Shown here: positions 1 through 8,927 of the stretch, one piece after another
How the letters are laid out: every line of letters begins with the position of its first letter
Position numbering within the stretch: the stretch's first letter is position 1
NCBI RefSeq assembly: GCF_003628535.1
Contig: NZ_RBCI01000015.1
Location: 57,307 to 121,306 of the forward strand
Length of the DNA stretch: 64,000 nucleotides
DNA from: Flavisolibacter nicotianae
GTDB taxonomy: Bacteria; Bacteroidota; Bacteroidia; Chitinophagales; Chitinophagaceae
Direction of reading: 5' to 3'
The notes under the pieces: model-generated
Told to the model about the DNA's origin: nothing
Database searches by the model: none
What the model saw: only the letters and a program-made list of their open reading frames with translations
Program-made: the position numbers and the translations under genes

Positions 1-1526
1 TCGGTGAGGTCTTTCCAGGTTCCTCCCACTCCCTGCACTTTCGCCTGGCCGCCGAGTTTTCCTTCCGTACCTACCTCGAGGGCCACACGGGTTACCTCGG
101 AGGCAAAGGAGTTCAACTGGTCCACCATCCGGTTGATCACGTCCTTGATCTGGAGGATCTCTCCTTTTACATCAACGGTGATTTTTTGCGTCAGGTCACC
201 GTTGGCGATGGCGGTTGCCACCTTCGATACGTCACGCAACTGGACGGTCAGGTTACCGGCCAGCTGGTTTACGTTATCAGTCAGGTCCTTCCATACACCA
301 CCCACACCTTTTACCGTTGCCTGGCCTCCCAGTTTACCCTCGGAGCCCACTTCACGGGCCACACGGGTTACCTCGGCAGAGAAGGAGTTGAGCTGGTCCA
401 CCATCGTGTTGATGGTGTTCTTCAGCTCAAGGATTTCACCCCGCACATCCACCGTGATCTTCCGTGAAAGGTCGCCGCGGGAAATGGCCGTCGTCACCTC
501 GGCGATGTTCCGCACCTGGCCGGTTAGGTTCGAGGCCATCTGGTTTACCGAGTCGGTCAGATCCTTCCAGGTACCGGAAACACCCGGCACCTCGGCCTGG
601 CCTCCCAGTTTACCCTCGGAGCCCACTTCACGGGCCACACGGGTTACCTCGGAGGAGAAGGAGTTCAATTGGTCCACCATCGTGTTGATGGTGTTTTTTA
701 ATTCAAGGATTTCACCCTGTACGTCTACCGTAATTTTTTTACTCAAATCACCCTTTGCCACCGCCGTGGTTACCTCGGCGATGTTCCGCACCTGGGCGGT
801 GAGGTTACCGGCCATGAGGTTTACCGAGTCGGTGAGGTCTTTCCATACGCCGGCTACACCTTTTACCTTGGCCTGGCCTCCCAGTTTACCCTCGGAGCCC
901 ACTTCACGGGCCACACGGGTCACCTCCATGGAGAAGAGGTTCAACTGCTTCACCATGTCGTTTACCTCGGAGGCAATACGGGAGAACTCTCCCTGCAGGC
1001 GGTGCTCGCCGATCTGCAGCGGCATTTCCTGCGAAAGATTTCCCTTCGCCACCGACGAGATTACGTGGGCAATTTCAATCGTTGGGTGAACAAGGTCCGA
1101 GATCAGGGTGTTGATTGATTCGGAGGCAGCGCTCCAGGAACCGCGGGCCATGCGGGGCATTTCCACGCGGTGGTTGAGCTTTCCCTGCTTGCCGATGATG
1201 TTCCGTGCCTGGTTTAGCTCGGATACCAGCGTTTCGTTAAGAGCAATAATCTCGTTAAGCGTATCGTAGATTTTCCCGCTGATGCCGACCTTGTCGACAG
1301 CCATGCGGGCAGCAAAATTTCCATTCTTGACTTCGGATAAAACCCGGAGGAGTTCACGGCTGTCGACCTCGTCGTCCAACGCTTGTTCGGGTTTGACCTT
1401 TCTGGGTTTTCCGGGCGTTTTCGTTCCGTTGGCCGCTTCGGTTTCGGAGGAAACCGGCACACCATCAAATACAGTAGGGACGGGTGTCTGCAGGACACCA
1501 TTCGTATTTTTCTTTTTGATACTCAT
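1..1526 (-). CDS. Multi-HAMP sensor histidine kinase, N-terminal part (cut by window edge)
   Basis: Begins at ATG 1526 and runs off the left edge, so about 508 residues are visible and no kinase core is seen. After a Lys/Pro-rich, apparently cytoplasmic N-terminus of about 65 residues comes a chain of HAMP-like units. The full units repeat every 92 residues with motifs such as [20 protein letters not shown] and [15 protein letters not shown]. This 92-residue HAMP ladder is the hallmark of the Nik1/Os-1 (group III) hybrid kinases of fungi and their bacterial relatives, which carry HisKA, HATPase and receiver domains further on. That C-terminal layout is inference, since it lies outside. No transmembrane segment is visible, so a soluble sensor is likely. 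A lone receiver gene is divergent from it. Confidence 0.9.
   Translation of the reverse strand, partial: MSIKKKNTNGVLQTPVPTVFDGVPVSSETEAANGTKTPGKPRKVKPEQALDDEVDSRELLRVLSEVKNGNFAARMAVDKVGISGKIYDTLNEIIALNETLVSELNQARNIIGKQGKLNHRVEMPRMARGSWSAASESINTLISDLVHPTIEIAHVISSVAKGNLSQEMPLQIGEHRLQGEFSRIASEVNDMVKQLNLFSMEVTRVAREVGSEGKLGGQAKVKGVAGVWKDLTDSVNLMAGNLTAQVRNIAEVTTAVAKGDLSKKITVDVQGEILELKNTINTMVDQLNSFSSEVTRVAREVGSEGKLGGQAEVPGVSGTWKDLTDSVNQMASNLTGQVRNIAEVTTAISRGDLSRKITVDVRGEILELKNTINTMVDQLNSFSAEVTRVAREVGSEGKLGGQATVKGVGGVWKDLTDNVNQLAGNLTVQLRDVSKVATAIANGDLTQKITVDVKGEILQIKDVINRMVDQLNSFASEVTRVALEVGTEGKLGGQAKVQGVGGTWKDLT
7..1110 (-). repeat. Four in-frame 276-bp tandem repeats encoding HAMP units
   Basis: The same coding word recurs at about 7, 283, 559 and 835, an exact 276-bp (92-codon) period. 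The units are close at DNA level, especially the middle ones, where stretches such as GGGCCACACGGGTTACCTCGG recur with few changes. The next unit upstream in the protein is diverged. Such DNA similarity would allow unit gain or loss by recombination. Confidence 0.85.
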
Positions 1527-1718
1527 GGTAAAAGGTGAATTGAGTGCGCCAAACCTAGCAAAAAACTTCGGAATTTGCGGAAAAGTGATTTGGTAATTCT
1601 ACTCCTTTTAACAGATGCCGAAAACCGCAGAAAAGGAAGTAGGAAGCACAACTGTTTTGTCTTTACCTTTAAGCCGTTAAAACCGACTGTTACACTCCGA
1701 CTAAACAATAAAAACCCA

Positions 1719-2117
1719 GTGTCCTGTACCATTTTCCTTGCTGAGGATGACATTGATGACCAAGAATTTTTGGAAGATGCGATCCGTTCGATCGCCCCTG
1801 ACGTTTTCCTCACCAGCTTTACCAACGGTGCCAAATTCATCGAACATCTCGAAAAAACCGCCGATGAGCAGCTTCCCTGCCTGATCCTCCTCGATTACAA
1901 TATCCCGGAGATCAATGGGGCGGACATCCTGCGACACCTCAACAGATGCCCCCGCTACCAACACATCAAGAAGGTCATCTGGAGTACATCCAACTCCTCA
2001 CTTTTTATCAAAACCTGCCTGTACCTGGGGGCAAAAGACTATGTTATCAAGCCGTCCAGCGTTTCGGGGATCAAGGAAATCGCGCAGAAACTGGTGAACT
2101 GGTGCAATAACTGTTGA
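1719..2117 (+). CDS. Single-domain response regulator (Rcp1/CheY-like receiver)
   Basis: About 132 residues forming one receiver domain: acidic pair EDD near residues 9-11, phospho-acceptor Asp in LLDYNIPEINGAD, Ser/Thr in WSTSNSS, and Lys in YVIKPS. There is no output domain, so it probably relays phosphate or acts by protein contact with a kinase. The frame is open upstream to a TTG at 1575, but the receiver fold starts directly after GTG 1719, so GTG 1719 is preferred; no convincing ribosome site decides it. It is divergent from the HAMP kinase (start 1526), a plausible partner, and convergent with the oxidoreductase that ends at 2142. Confidence 0.8.
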   Translation: MSCTIFLAEDDIDDQEFLEDAIRSIAPDVFLTSFTNGAKFIEHLEKTADEQLPCLILLDYNIPEINGADILRHLNRCPRYQHIKKVIWSTSNSSLFIKTCLYLGAKDYVIKPSSVSGIKEIAQKLVNWCNNC

Positions 2118-2141
2118 GCGGCTGCAGCGAAGGCCGGTGGT

Positions 2142-3086
2142 TTAACCGATCTGCACCACGATTTTTCCCCTGGTTTTTCCGGTTTCGATTTGGCGGTGCG
2201 CCTCGGCAATCTGTGCAAACGTGTAAATGTGCGAAACAGTCGGCTTAAGAAAGCCATCTTCCAGCAGGGTCGCCATCCGGGCCATGTCTTCGCCTCTCGA
2301 ATGCACGAGGTAGTTTTTAGCCGTTACGCCTTTTTCCTTTGCCTGCTGCTGAACCGGCTCTTTGGCGCCGCCGACTATCGACACAAGTGTGCCGCCGGGC
2401 TTTAGCGTCTGCAGTGATTTGACAGTTGTTTCGCCGCCAAGCGGATCAAGCACGACATCCGCGTCGTTGACCGCATTGGCGACCTCTTCTTTCGTATAAT
2501 CAATAAACTGGTCAACACCCAACGCCAACAGGAAATCTTTGTTTTCGGCAGAAGCCGTACCGGTGACAGATGCCCCAAGGTATTTGGCCATTTGCACGGC
2601 AAAATGACCAACACCACCTGCCGCCGCATGGATGAGCACACGCTGCCCCTTTTGCAGACCGGCCTGCTGCGTCAATACCTGCCAGGCGGTGAGGGCCGCC
2701 AGCGTTGTTGCCGCAGCTTCCTCGTGCGAAATGGCTGCAGGCTTCAGCGCCAGGTGCGCTGCCGGGGCCGCCACGTATTCGGCATAGGCCTTTCCATTCC
2801 CGGGAAAATTGACCATTCCAAACACGGCATCACCCTCACGAAAACCGTGCACATTGGCACCGACTGCCTCGACGACCCCCGAAATATCCCAGCCGAGGAT
2901 CACCGGTGCGCTTTCCTTCATGCCGGCAAGCAAACCCCCGCCCTTGCGTGTTTTGATATCGACCGGATTAATGCTGAAGGCGTGAACCTTCACCAGCACC
3001 TCTCCTTCTTTTGGCTGCGGCGTTGGCAACTCCTGCATCTGCAGGTTCTCGGGTCCGCCGGCTTCTGTTAATACAATTGCTTTCAT
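2142..3086 (-). CDS. NADP-dependent alcohol dehydrogenase/quinone oxidoreductase-like protein
   Basis: 314 residues of the zinc-free MDR (quinone oxidoreductase) family. The N-terminal GroES-like half reads MKAIVLTEAGGPENLQ, with SINPVDIKTR and the turn GWDISGVVEAVG. The Rossmann half has HAAAGGVGHFAVQMAK as nucleotide-binding loop and DPLGGET. The cysteines and histidines that bind catalytic zinc are absent. It should reduce quinones or activated enones with NADPH, but the substrate cannot be read from sequence. An upstream in-frame start would add 12 residues; ATG 3086 fits the family N-terminus. It lies downstream of cheB with a 66-bp gap, so it may or may not belong to that operon. Confidence 0.85.
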   Translation of the reverse strand: MKAIVLTEAGGPENLQMQELPTPQPKEGEVLVKVHAFSINPVDIKTRKGGGLLAGMKESAPVILGWDISGVVEAVGANVHGFREGDAVFGMVNFPGNGKAYAEYVAAPAAHLALKPAAISHEEAAATTLAALTAWQVLTQQAGLQKGQRVLIHAAAGGVGHFAVQMAKYLGASVTGTASAENKDFLLALGVDQFIDYTKEEVANAVNDADVVLDPLGGETTVKSLQTLKPGGTLVSIVGGAKEPVQQQAKEKGVTAKNYLVHSRGEDMARMATLLEDGFLKPTVSHIYTFAQIAEAHRQIETGKTRGKIVVQIG

Positions 3087-3152
3087 GCGAACGATCGTTA
3101 ACGGGTGAAAAGGAAACAGCAAAATTAAAGAAGGAAAAACGGAAAGAACGCA

Positions 3153-3731
3153 TCACGGCAGGAGCTCGTGAATCAGCGCAGGCATTTTTGCAACCGGCAA
3201 CACGGCATCGACACGGACATGGTCAATCGCGTATTGGGGCATGTAGCTCACAACCGCTTCCGTAGGGTCCTGCACGATGACGTACCCGCCTGCTTCTTTT
3301 ATTTTTTTTAGCCCAACGGAGCCATCCTGGTTGGCGCCGGAGAGCAGGATCGCAATCAAAGATTCACCGTACACCTCGGCCGCCGACTCGAAGGTAACAT
3401 CGATAGAGGGGCGGCTATAGTGCACTTTTTCGGAATAATCCAGCGAGATCGTTTTGTCGTTCTCGATCAGCAGGTGATAATCGGCAGGGGCAATGTAAAC
3501 GGTGCCGGCCAAGATGGTTTCTTTTTCCTCTGCCTCCTTTACCGGCCAGGCAATTTTCTCGGAGAGCAGGTTGGGAAGCAGTGATTCGCTATTCCGGCGG
3601 TGGAGCACCAGCACAATTGCCAGGCCTTTTTCGTTTTGGATTGCCGGCAGCAATTGCAGGATCGCTTCCAGACTCCCTGCCGACCCGCCAATGAGCAGCA
3701 ACTCTTTTTTTATGATGCTCCCTTGCGCCAT
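3153..3731 (-). CDS. cheB: CheB-type protein-glutamate methylesterase (no receiver domain)
   Basis: 192 residues covering only the CheB esterase/deamidase domain. The catalytic triad is visible: Ser in GGSAGS (about residue 17), His in LVLHRR, and Asp in GANQDGSVGL near residue 133. Classical CheB carries an N-terminal regulatory receiver; here it is missing, so activity would be constitutive or controlled by the separate receiver encoded in the same operon (inference). The start overlaps the cheR end by 22 bp, which implies translational coupling. With cheR it should set the methylation state of glutamates on a partner, yet no methyl-accepting receptor is encoded nearby. Confidence 0.9.
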   Translation of the reverse strand: MAQGSIIKKELLLIGGSAGSLEAILQLLPAIQNEKGLAIVLVLHRRNSESLLPNLLSEKIAWPVKEAEEKETILAGTVYIAPADYHLLIENDKTISLDYSEKVHYSRPSIDVTFESAAEVYGESLIAILLSGANQDGSVGLKKIKEAGGYVIVQDPTEAVVSYMPQYAIDHVRVDAVLPVAKMPALIHELLP

Positions 3732-4519
3732 ATTTTTTCCTTGCCCAATTGTTTGTAGTGCGAAGCGATATCGGAAAAGCGGAGGGTTTCTTTTGCACCC
3801 AGTGCGAGGAAACCCAGCGGCTCGAGGCTTTGATCAAAAAGGGTCAGCACCCGGTCCTGCAACGGCTTTTCAAAATAGATCATCACGTTGCGACAAAGAA
3901 TCAACTGGAACTGGTTGAACGATCCGTCCGACACCAGGTTGTGCGTGGCAAAGACCATGCGCTGCGCCAGGTCGCGGTTGAATTTTGCATAGTCATACCG
4001 GGTGGTGTAATAAGATGAAAAATCATGCGTACCACCGGATAGGATGTAGTTCTCCGAATACTGCTTCATGGTGCTGAGCGGGAAAATACCGGCTTTGGCT
4101 TTTTCCAGCACATCAGGATTAAGGTCGGTGGCATAGAGCAGGGATTTGTGAAGCAGGTTCGCTTCCTGGAGCAGGATGGCCATCGAATACACTTCTTCAC
4201 CGGTGGAACAGCCCGCATGCCAGATGCGGATAAAGGGATAGGTTGCCAGCAGGGGTAACACTTCTTTGCGAAGCAGTTTGTAGAACGCCGGGTCGCGGAA
4301 CATTTCGGTCACATTTACTGTGATCTCTTCGACGAAGCGTTTCAGATAGATTTCATCGTTGCGGACACGGTAACGGAACTCGGCAAAACTGGGAAATTTA
4401 TCCAGCGCAAACAGCCGCTGCATCCGCCGTTTCAACGAGGCCTTGGAATAGTCGTTGAAATCATACCCATACACCTCCAGCAGATCGTTCAGCAATATGT
4501 TCACCTCTTCATCCTTCAT
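3710..4519 (-). CDS. cheR: CheR-type protein-glutamate O-methyltransferase
   Basis: 269 residues, normal CheR length. The N-terminal helical domain contains the basic patch YSKASLKRRMQRL. The SAM-binding domain shows the HAGCSTGEEVYS motif I, ATDLNPDVLEKA and the CheR signature LCRNVMIYF. It methylates glutamates on a signalling protein using SAM. It starts 1 bp after the stop of the lone receiver gene and overlaps cheB, so the three are surely co-transcribed. Because CheA, CheW and receptors are missing from the cluster, the substrate is more likely one of the adjacent kinases than a chemoreceptor (inference). Confidence 0.93.
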   Translation of the reverse strand: MKDEEVNILLNDLLEVYGYDFNDYSKASLKRRMQRLFALDKFPSFAEFRYRVRNDEIYLKRFVEEITVNVTEMFRDPAFYKLLRKEVLPLLATYPFIRIWHAGCSTGEEVYSMAILLQEANLLHKSLLYATDLNPDVLEKAKAGIFPLSTMKQYSENYILSGGTHDFSSYYTTRYDYAKFNRDLAQRMVFATHNLVSDGSFNQFQLILCRNVMIYFEKPLQDRVLTLFDQSLEPLGFLALGAKETLRFSDIASHYKQLGKEKIWRKGAS

Positions 4520-4520
4520 C

Positions 4521-4904
4521 CTAGCTTTCGACTTTATGCGCTTTTAACAGGGACAGTAATACATCCACGTCGACGGGCTTGGAAATGTATTCGTCCGCAC
4601 CGGCTTCCAGGCAGCGCTCCCGGTCGCCGACCATGGCCTGCGCCGTTACGGCAAATACAGGGATCTCAGCCAGGTCCGGCTCAGTTTTCAAAATCGACAG
4701 CGCCTGGTAACCGTCCATGCCGGGCATCATCATATCGAGTAAAACAACCTTGATGCCTTTTTGTTTTTGCAGCAGCGCAATTCCTTCCTGTGCCGATGGA
4801 GCGGACAGCACGTCGAAGCCTTTGGCTCGCAGTACGGCCGACAGGGCAAAAATGTTGCGGCTGTCGTCGTCGATAAGCAGGATTGTGTTTTCTTTTTCGT
4901 TCAT
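4521..4904 (-). CDS. Single-domain response regulator
   Basis: 127 residues, one receiver domain: acidic IDDDSRNIF, phospho-Asp in VVLLDMMMPGMDGYQA, Thr in VTAQAM, Lys in YISKPVDVD. It is strikingly like the third receiver of the hybrid kinase encoded just upstream: shared DDDxRNIF, the MMPxMDGY core, AxAMxGDREKC-like and KPVDxDxLLSLL segments. This suggests it arose by duplication of that receiver. It starts 3 bp past the kinase stop. It probably receives phosphate from the kinase and may gate CheB/CheR, which lack their own receiver. Confidence 0.92.
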   Translation of the reverse strand: MNEKENTILLIDDDSRNIFALSAVLRAKGFDVLSAPSAQEGIALLQKQKGIKVVLLDMMMPGMDGYQALSILKTEPDLAEIPVFAVTAQAMVGDRERCLEAGADEYISKPVDVDVLLSLLKAHKVES

Positions 4905-4907
4905 GAA

Positions 4908-7900
4908 TTAAAAGCTTTTATCGTAGAGCCATACACGTAACAGCGACAACAACTGGTCGATGTCGACCGGTTTTGAAATATAATCCGAGGCGCCCGCCTT
5001 AATGCATTTTTCCCGGTCGCCAGTCATGGCTTTGGCCGTAATGGCAATGATGGGCAGGTTGCGGTACTGCGGCTTTTTCCGGATTTGCTGCATGGCTTCG
5101 TAACCATCCATTTCGGGCATCATGATGTCCATGAGCACGGCATTGATATCGGGATTTTCGGCCAGCTTTTGCAAGGCTTCCTTACCATCCATGGCCGCAA
5201 TCACCTGCACGTTGTGCAGTTCCAGCGCTTTGGTGAGTGAAAAAATATTGCGAACGTCGTCGTCGGTGACGAGAATTTTTTTGCCGGACAACACTTCGTT
5301 CAATGCGCCCATGCGGCGGTAGCCGGCGGGCTTGTCTTTGCGACTGGCTTCTTCCACCAGGTGAAGGAAAAGCGATACTTCATCAAGGATGCGTTGGTAC
5401 GAATGCGCCGTTTTGATCACAATCGAATCGGCATACTGGCGAATCTTCGATTCTTCCGTTTTCGACAGGCTTTTCCCGGTGAAAATGATGATGGGCAGAT
5501 TTTCGAGACCGGGATTTTGCTTGACGGTTTCAAGGGTTTCGTATGCCTGCTGATCGGGAATGCCCATGTCGAGAATCACGCAATCCACTTCGTCTTTCTG
5601 CAAGGCATTCACCCCTTCGTTTACGGTCGGTGAAATTTGTGCGGAGACATGAAACGATTCCAGAAAATACGCAAGCGCCTTTGCATGTTGCGGGTTTTCT
5701 TCCACAATCAACACTTTCTTGTGCTCCTTGCTCAACACATGCTCGATCTTTTTAAACACTTCCTGCATCTGGTCGAATGCAACCGGCTTGCTGATGAAAT
5801 CGATGGCACCTTTTTGCAGGCTTTCTTTTTTTGCCTCGTACGCCGACATCATGTGCACGGGAATGTGGCGGGTAGCGGGATTGGCCTTTAATTCTTCCAT
5901 CACTTCCCAGCCATCTTTCACCGGCAATTGAATGTCGAGCAAAATACCCGTAGGCCGGTATTGCTGCGCCAGCGCAATGCCTTCGTCGCCGCGAACCGCA
6001 ACAAGGCCTTTGTATCCTTTCTGGTGTGTGTAATCGAGAAGGGCTTTGGCAAATGCCGTATCGTCTTCAATGATCAGGATCGTTTTGTCCTGCGAGTTTG
6101 TGCTGTTGCGATCATCCGGCAGGCTTTCGGGAATTTTGTCCGAACGGAAGTTTTTTGCCTTTGCCGGCCTGGTGACGGTGGTTTCGGCCGCCACAACCGG
6201 TTCGGGAACAGCTGCCGGCATTGGCACGTCTTTCATCTTTGCCTTGGGTACATACACGGTAAACTCGCTGCCTTTTCCCGGCTCGCTTGCCAGCTTAATC
6301 TCACCGCCCAGCAACCGGATCAGTTCGCGGCTGATCGAAAGGCCCAAACCCGTGCCGCCGTATTTTCTCCGTGTGGAACCATCGGCCTGCTGAAACGCCT
6401 CGAAGATGAGGGCCTGTTTTTCCGCCGGAATTCCGATTCCGGTGTCTTTTACGGTGAAGGCAAGAAATGGATGATCGTCCGGCAGGGTTGACACGTTCAA
6501 TTGTACCGAGCCCTGGGCCGTAAACTTGATGGCATTGGAAAGCAGGTTGCGCAAGACCTGCTCCAGCCGCAGCTTGTCAGTTTCGAGTTGCGACGGCACC
6601 TCCGGCGCCACATTGATTTCGAACCCGATCCCTTTTTCCCTGGCAACCGGTGCAAAAAGCGCTTTCATATCGGCCGTGATTTCCTGCACTATTACAGGAA
6701 CATACTCCAGCTGCATCTTGCCGGCTTCGATCTTGGACAGGTCAAGAATTTCGTCGATCAGCGACAGGAGGCCCTGGCCGGAACTCTGGATCACTTTCGC
6801 ATATTCGACCTGCTCGTGATTCAGGTTGGTCTCGTTGTTCTCCGCCAGCAACCGCGAAAGCAGCAAGATCGAATTGAGCGGTGTGCGCAGTTCGTGCGAC
6901 ATATTGGCAAGAAACTCCGACTTGTACTTAGTGCTCAGGGCCAGTTCTTCGGCCTTTTGCTGGATCTCGATATTGCGCTCCACGATCAGGGCGTTGCGCT
7001 CTTCCAGTTGGCGGGTCCGCTCTTCCAGTTCCTGGTTGGCCTGCATCAGTTCTTCCTGCTGCACTTTTAGTTCTTCTTCCGAGGTCTGGAGTTTTTCCGC
7101 CTGCGCTTCCAGTTCCGCATTGATGTTTTCCAGTTCCGCGTGCTGTGCCTGCAACTCTTCCGCCTGTGCCTGCGTTTGCTCCAGCAATTTTTGCAATTGC
7201 ACTTTGCTCCTGGCCGTCCGGATGCTGATGGCGATATCGGTTGCAGCTTCCCGCAGGAAAGCAATTTTATACTCGTCGATCTCGTGCAGGGAGGCAATTT
7301 CGATGATGCCTTTGACAATCGTATCCGCATAAAGCGGAACGACAACGACATGTTTTGGATGTGAGGTACCCAGCCCGGAACGGATTTGCAAAAATGACTC
7401 GGGCACATCCTTCAGGTGCAGCAATTGCTTTTGTGCTGCGGCCTGCCCAATCAGCGTTTCGCCAAACTGCAAATCTTTTGGCACCTCATCCATCTTGCTT
7501 ACCGCGTATCCCGCTTCAAAATGAAGCCTGTTCTCATAAGCCGAATAAAACAGCCCGCTTTCACATCCAAGGTAAGGAACCAGAAGATTGATAGAATTCC
7601 TGCTGATTTCGTCAATTGTTTTTTCGCCCCGGAGCAGGTCGCTGAGGGAAGAAAGCCCGGTTTGTGTCCAGATTTTTTCATCGCTTTCTTTCGCGTATTG
7701 CTGCAGGTTGTCACGCATGTGCACAAGCGAATTTCCCAATACATCATCCTTGCTGCGCGGATGCACCGGCGCACTGAAATCACCATCGCCGATCACCTTT
7801 GCAGCCAGCGCCAACTGCTGGCTGTTGTTGTCGAGCGAAAGAATGGAACGGGTGAGCGAACCAATGGCGTCATTGCTTTCGGGGCGAATGGACAGACCGG

Positions 7901-8927
7901 TGCGGCCGGCAGCCAGGTCTTCGGCTGCCGTGCGCAAATCGCTCAACGACGAGGTGATCACCCGGATCGTGTATACAAGAAAAACGGCTACCAGCGCCAG
8001 GATCGCCAGGAGCATGACGAGGCTCCAGGTTTGTTGTTGTTTTTCCCTGCGGTAAATTTCATCGGCACCTTTTCCTGCTTCCTGGATCATGCTTGCCTGC
8101 AAGGCTTTTAATTTGTTCACCGCATTGGTGGCTGCAGCCCAGTACACATCACCGTTCACCGTGGTGTCGATTTTCCGGGTCGTTGCAACGGCCGCTTCCA
8201 CGGCCGCCGCCTGTTTGGTGTTCGCCTCCGTGCGCAGGTTGTTCAGCTCCGCCACTTTAGCAGGCGGCCCTTTCAGGGTGAATTCACGCACATAGCTGGC
8301 AATGATTTCCTGCATTTGATTAATGCTGGCGATCAACTGGGGATTTTGTTGCTTGGATTCCAGCAGGAAATAGATCTGCGCCAGAACAATTCCTTTGTAG
8401 GTGATGATATCCGAAAGCAATTTTTGTCCTCTTACCGCTTTGATCACCGGCTGTAGGTACAACACGTTTCCGGCAGCGACGTTGTTCAGTGACGTGAGCC
8501 GGAAGATGGCATTGGTATAGAAATTCAGCACGTCCAGCGGCTGTATTTCGTGGTTGTCGACCCGTGTACGAACGTTTTTTAACTGGTCTAAAAACGTGTA
8601 GGATTCATAACCGGTCATTTCTTCGCCCTCTTCCCCTACACGCCGGCTTACATCGTCCACTCTTGTCCGCTGCTGCAGCATTTCTGTCTGCAGGGTATTG
8701 TTGGTGGCATAAACAAAACTGTACCGCCGTTCCATCTGTAGAACGTCGACCAGTTCATTGATGCTGACCGCCTGTTTGATCCGGTTGCGATAACCATCCA
8801 GCATGGCCAGTTTCTGGTTTTTTTCGTTGTTGTACTGGAAAACGACCACGACCAAAAAAAGCAGGGGTAAAAGACCCAGCAAGGCAAGTTTGGCGGGCAA
8901 GGCTAATCGTCTGAAAAATCCGTTCAT
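4908..8927 (-). CDS. NIT-HAMP-GAF hybrid sensor histidine kinase with three receivers
   Basis: 1339 residues. Order: TM1 about 12-28; extracytoplasmic NIT (nitrate/nitrite-sensing type) helical domain about 45-295 with LQMERRYSFVYA; TM2 about 303-323; two HAMP-like units to about 415; GAF about 430-565; a long Gln/Glu-rich coiled coil about 570-660; HisKA with FLANMSHELRTPLN; HATPase with NLLSNAIKF, DTGIGIP and GTGLGLSIS; receivers at about 945-1060, 1065-1185 and 1210-1330. Receiver 2 has a weakened acidic pocket (VEEN) and VIKT instead of the usual KP. The start overlaps the preceding kinase gene by ATGA. The coiled coil has Ala-Glu-Glu/Gln patterns resembling chemoreceptor methylation sites, a possible CheR/CheB target (inference). 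Confidence 0.93.
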   Translation of the reverse strand: MNGFFRRLALPAKLALLGLLPLLFLVVVVFQYNNEKNQKLAMLDGYRNRIKQAVSINELVDVLQMERRYSFVYATNNTLQTEMLQQRTRVDDVSRRVGEEGEEMTGYESYTFLDQLKNVRTRVDNHEIQPLDVLNFYTNAIFRLTSLNNVAAGNVLYLQPVIKAVRGQKLLSDIITYKGIVLAQIYFLLESKQQNPQLIASINQMQEIIASYVREFTLKGPPAKVAELNNLRTEANTKQAAAVEAAVATTRKIDTTVNGDVYWAAATNAVNKLKALQASMIQEAGKGADEIYRREKQQQTWSLVMLLAILALVAVFLVYTIRVITSSLSDLRTAAEDLAAGRTGLSIRPESNDAIGSLTRSILSLDNNSQQLALAAKVIGDGDFSAPVHPRSKDDVLGNSLVHMRDNLQQYAKESDEKIWTQTGLSSLSDLLRGEKTIDEISRNSINLLVPYLGCESGLFYSAYENRLHFEAGYAVSKMDEVPKDLQFGETLIGQAAAQKQLLHLKDVPESFLQIRSGLGTSHPKHVVVVPLYADTIVKGIIEIASLHEIDEYKIAFLREAATDIAISIRTARSKVQLQKLLEQTQAQAEELQAQHAELENINAELEAQAEKLQTSEEELKVQQEELMQANQELEERTRQLEERNALIVERNIEIQQKAEELALSTKYKSEFLANMSHELRTPLNSILLLSRLLAENNETNLNHEQVEYAKVIQSSGQGLLSLIDEILDLSKIEAGKMQLEYVPVIVQEITADMKALFAPVAREKGIGFEINVAPEVPSQLETDKLRLEQVLRNLLSNAIKFTAQGSVQLNVSTLPDDHPFLAFTVKDTGIGIPAEKQALIFEAFQQADGSTRRKYGGTGLGLSISRELIRLLGGEIKLASEPGKGSEFTVYVPKAKMKDVPMPAAVPEPVVAAETTVTRPAKAKNFRSDKIPESLPDDRNSTNSQDKTILIIEDDTAFAKALLDYTHQKGYKGLVAVRGDEGIALAQQYRPTGILLDIQLPVKDGWEVMEELKANPATRHIPVHMMSAYEAKKESLQKGAIDFISKPVAFDQMQEVFKKIEHVLSKEHKKVLIVEENPQHAKALAYFLESFHVSAQISPTVNEGVNALQKDEVDCVILDMGIPDQQAYETLETVKQNPGLENLPIIIFTGKSLSKTEESKIRQYADSIVIKTAHSYQRILDEVSLFLHLVEEASRKDKPAGYRRMGALNEVLSGKKILVTDDDVRNIFSLTKALELHNVQVIAAMDGKEALQKLAENPDINAVLMDIMMPEMDGYEAMQQIRKKPQYRNLPIIAITAKAMTGDREKCIKAGASDYISKPVDIDQLLSLLRVWLYDKSF

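Noticed and set aside
4..1089. 361-codon plus-strand open frame with repeated sequence
   Set aside because: It is the antisense shadow of the HAMP-repeat kinase; its repeats are only the 276-bp coding repeats read backwards, and the peptide has no protein-like features.
1575..1718. N-terminal extension of the receiver protein to TTG 1575
   Set aside because: The extra 48 residues do not resemble any domain and the receiver fold begins right after GTG 1719.
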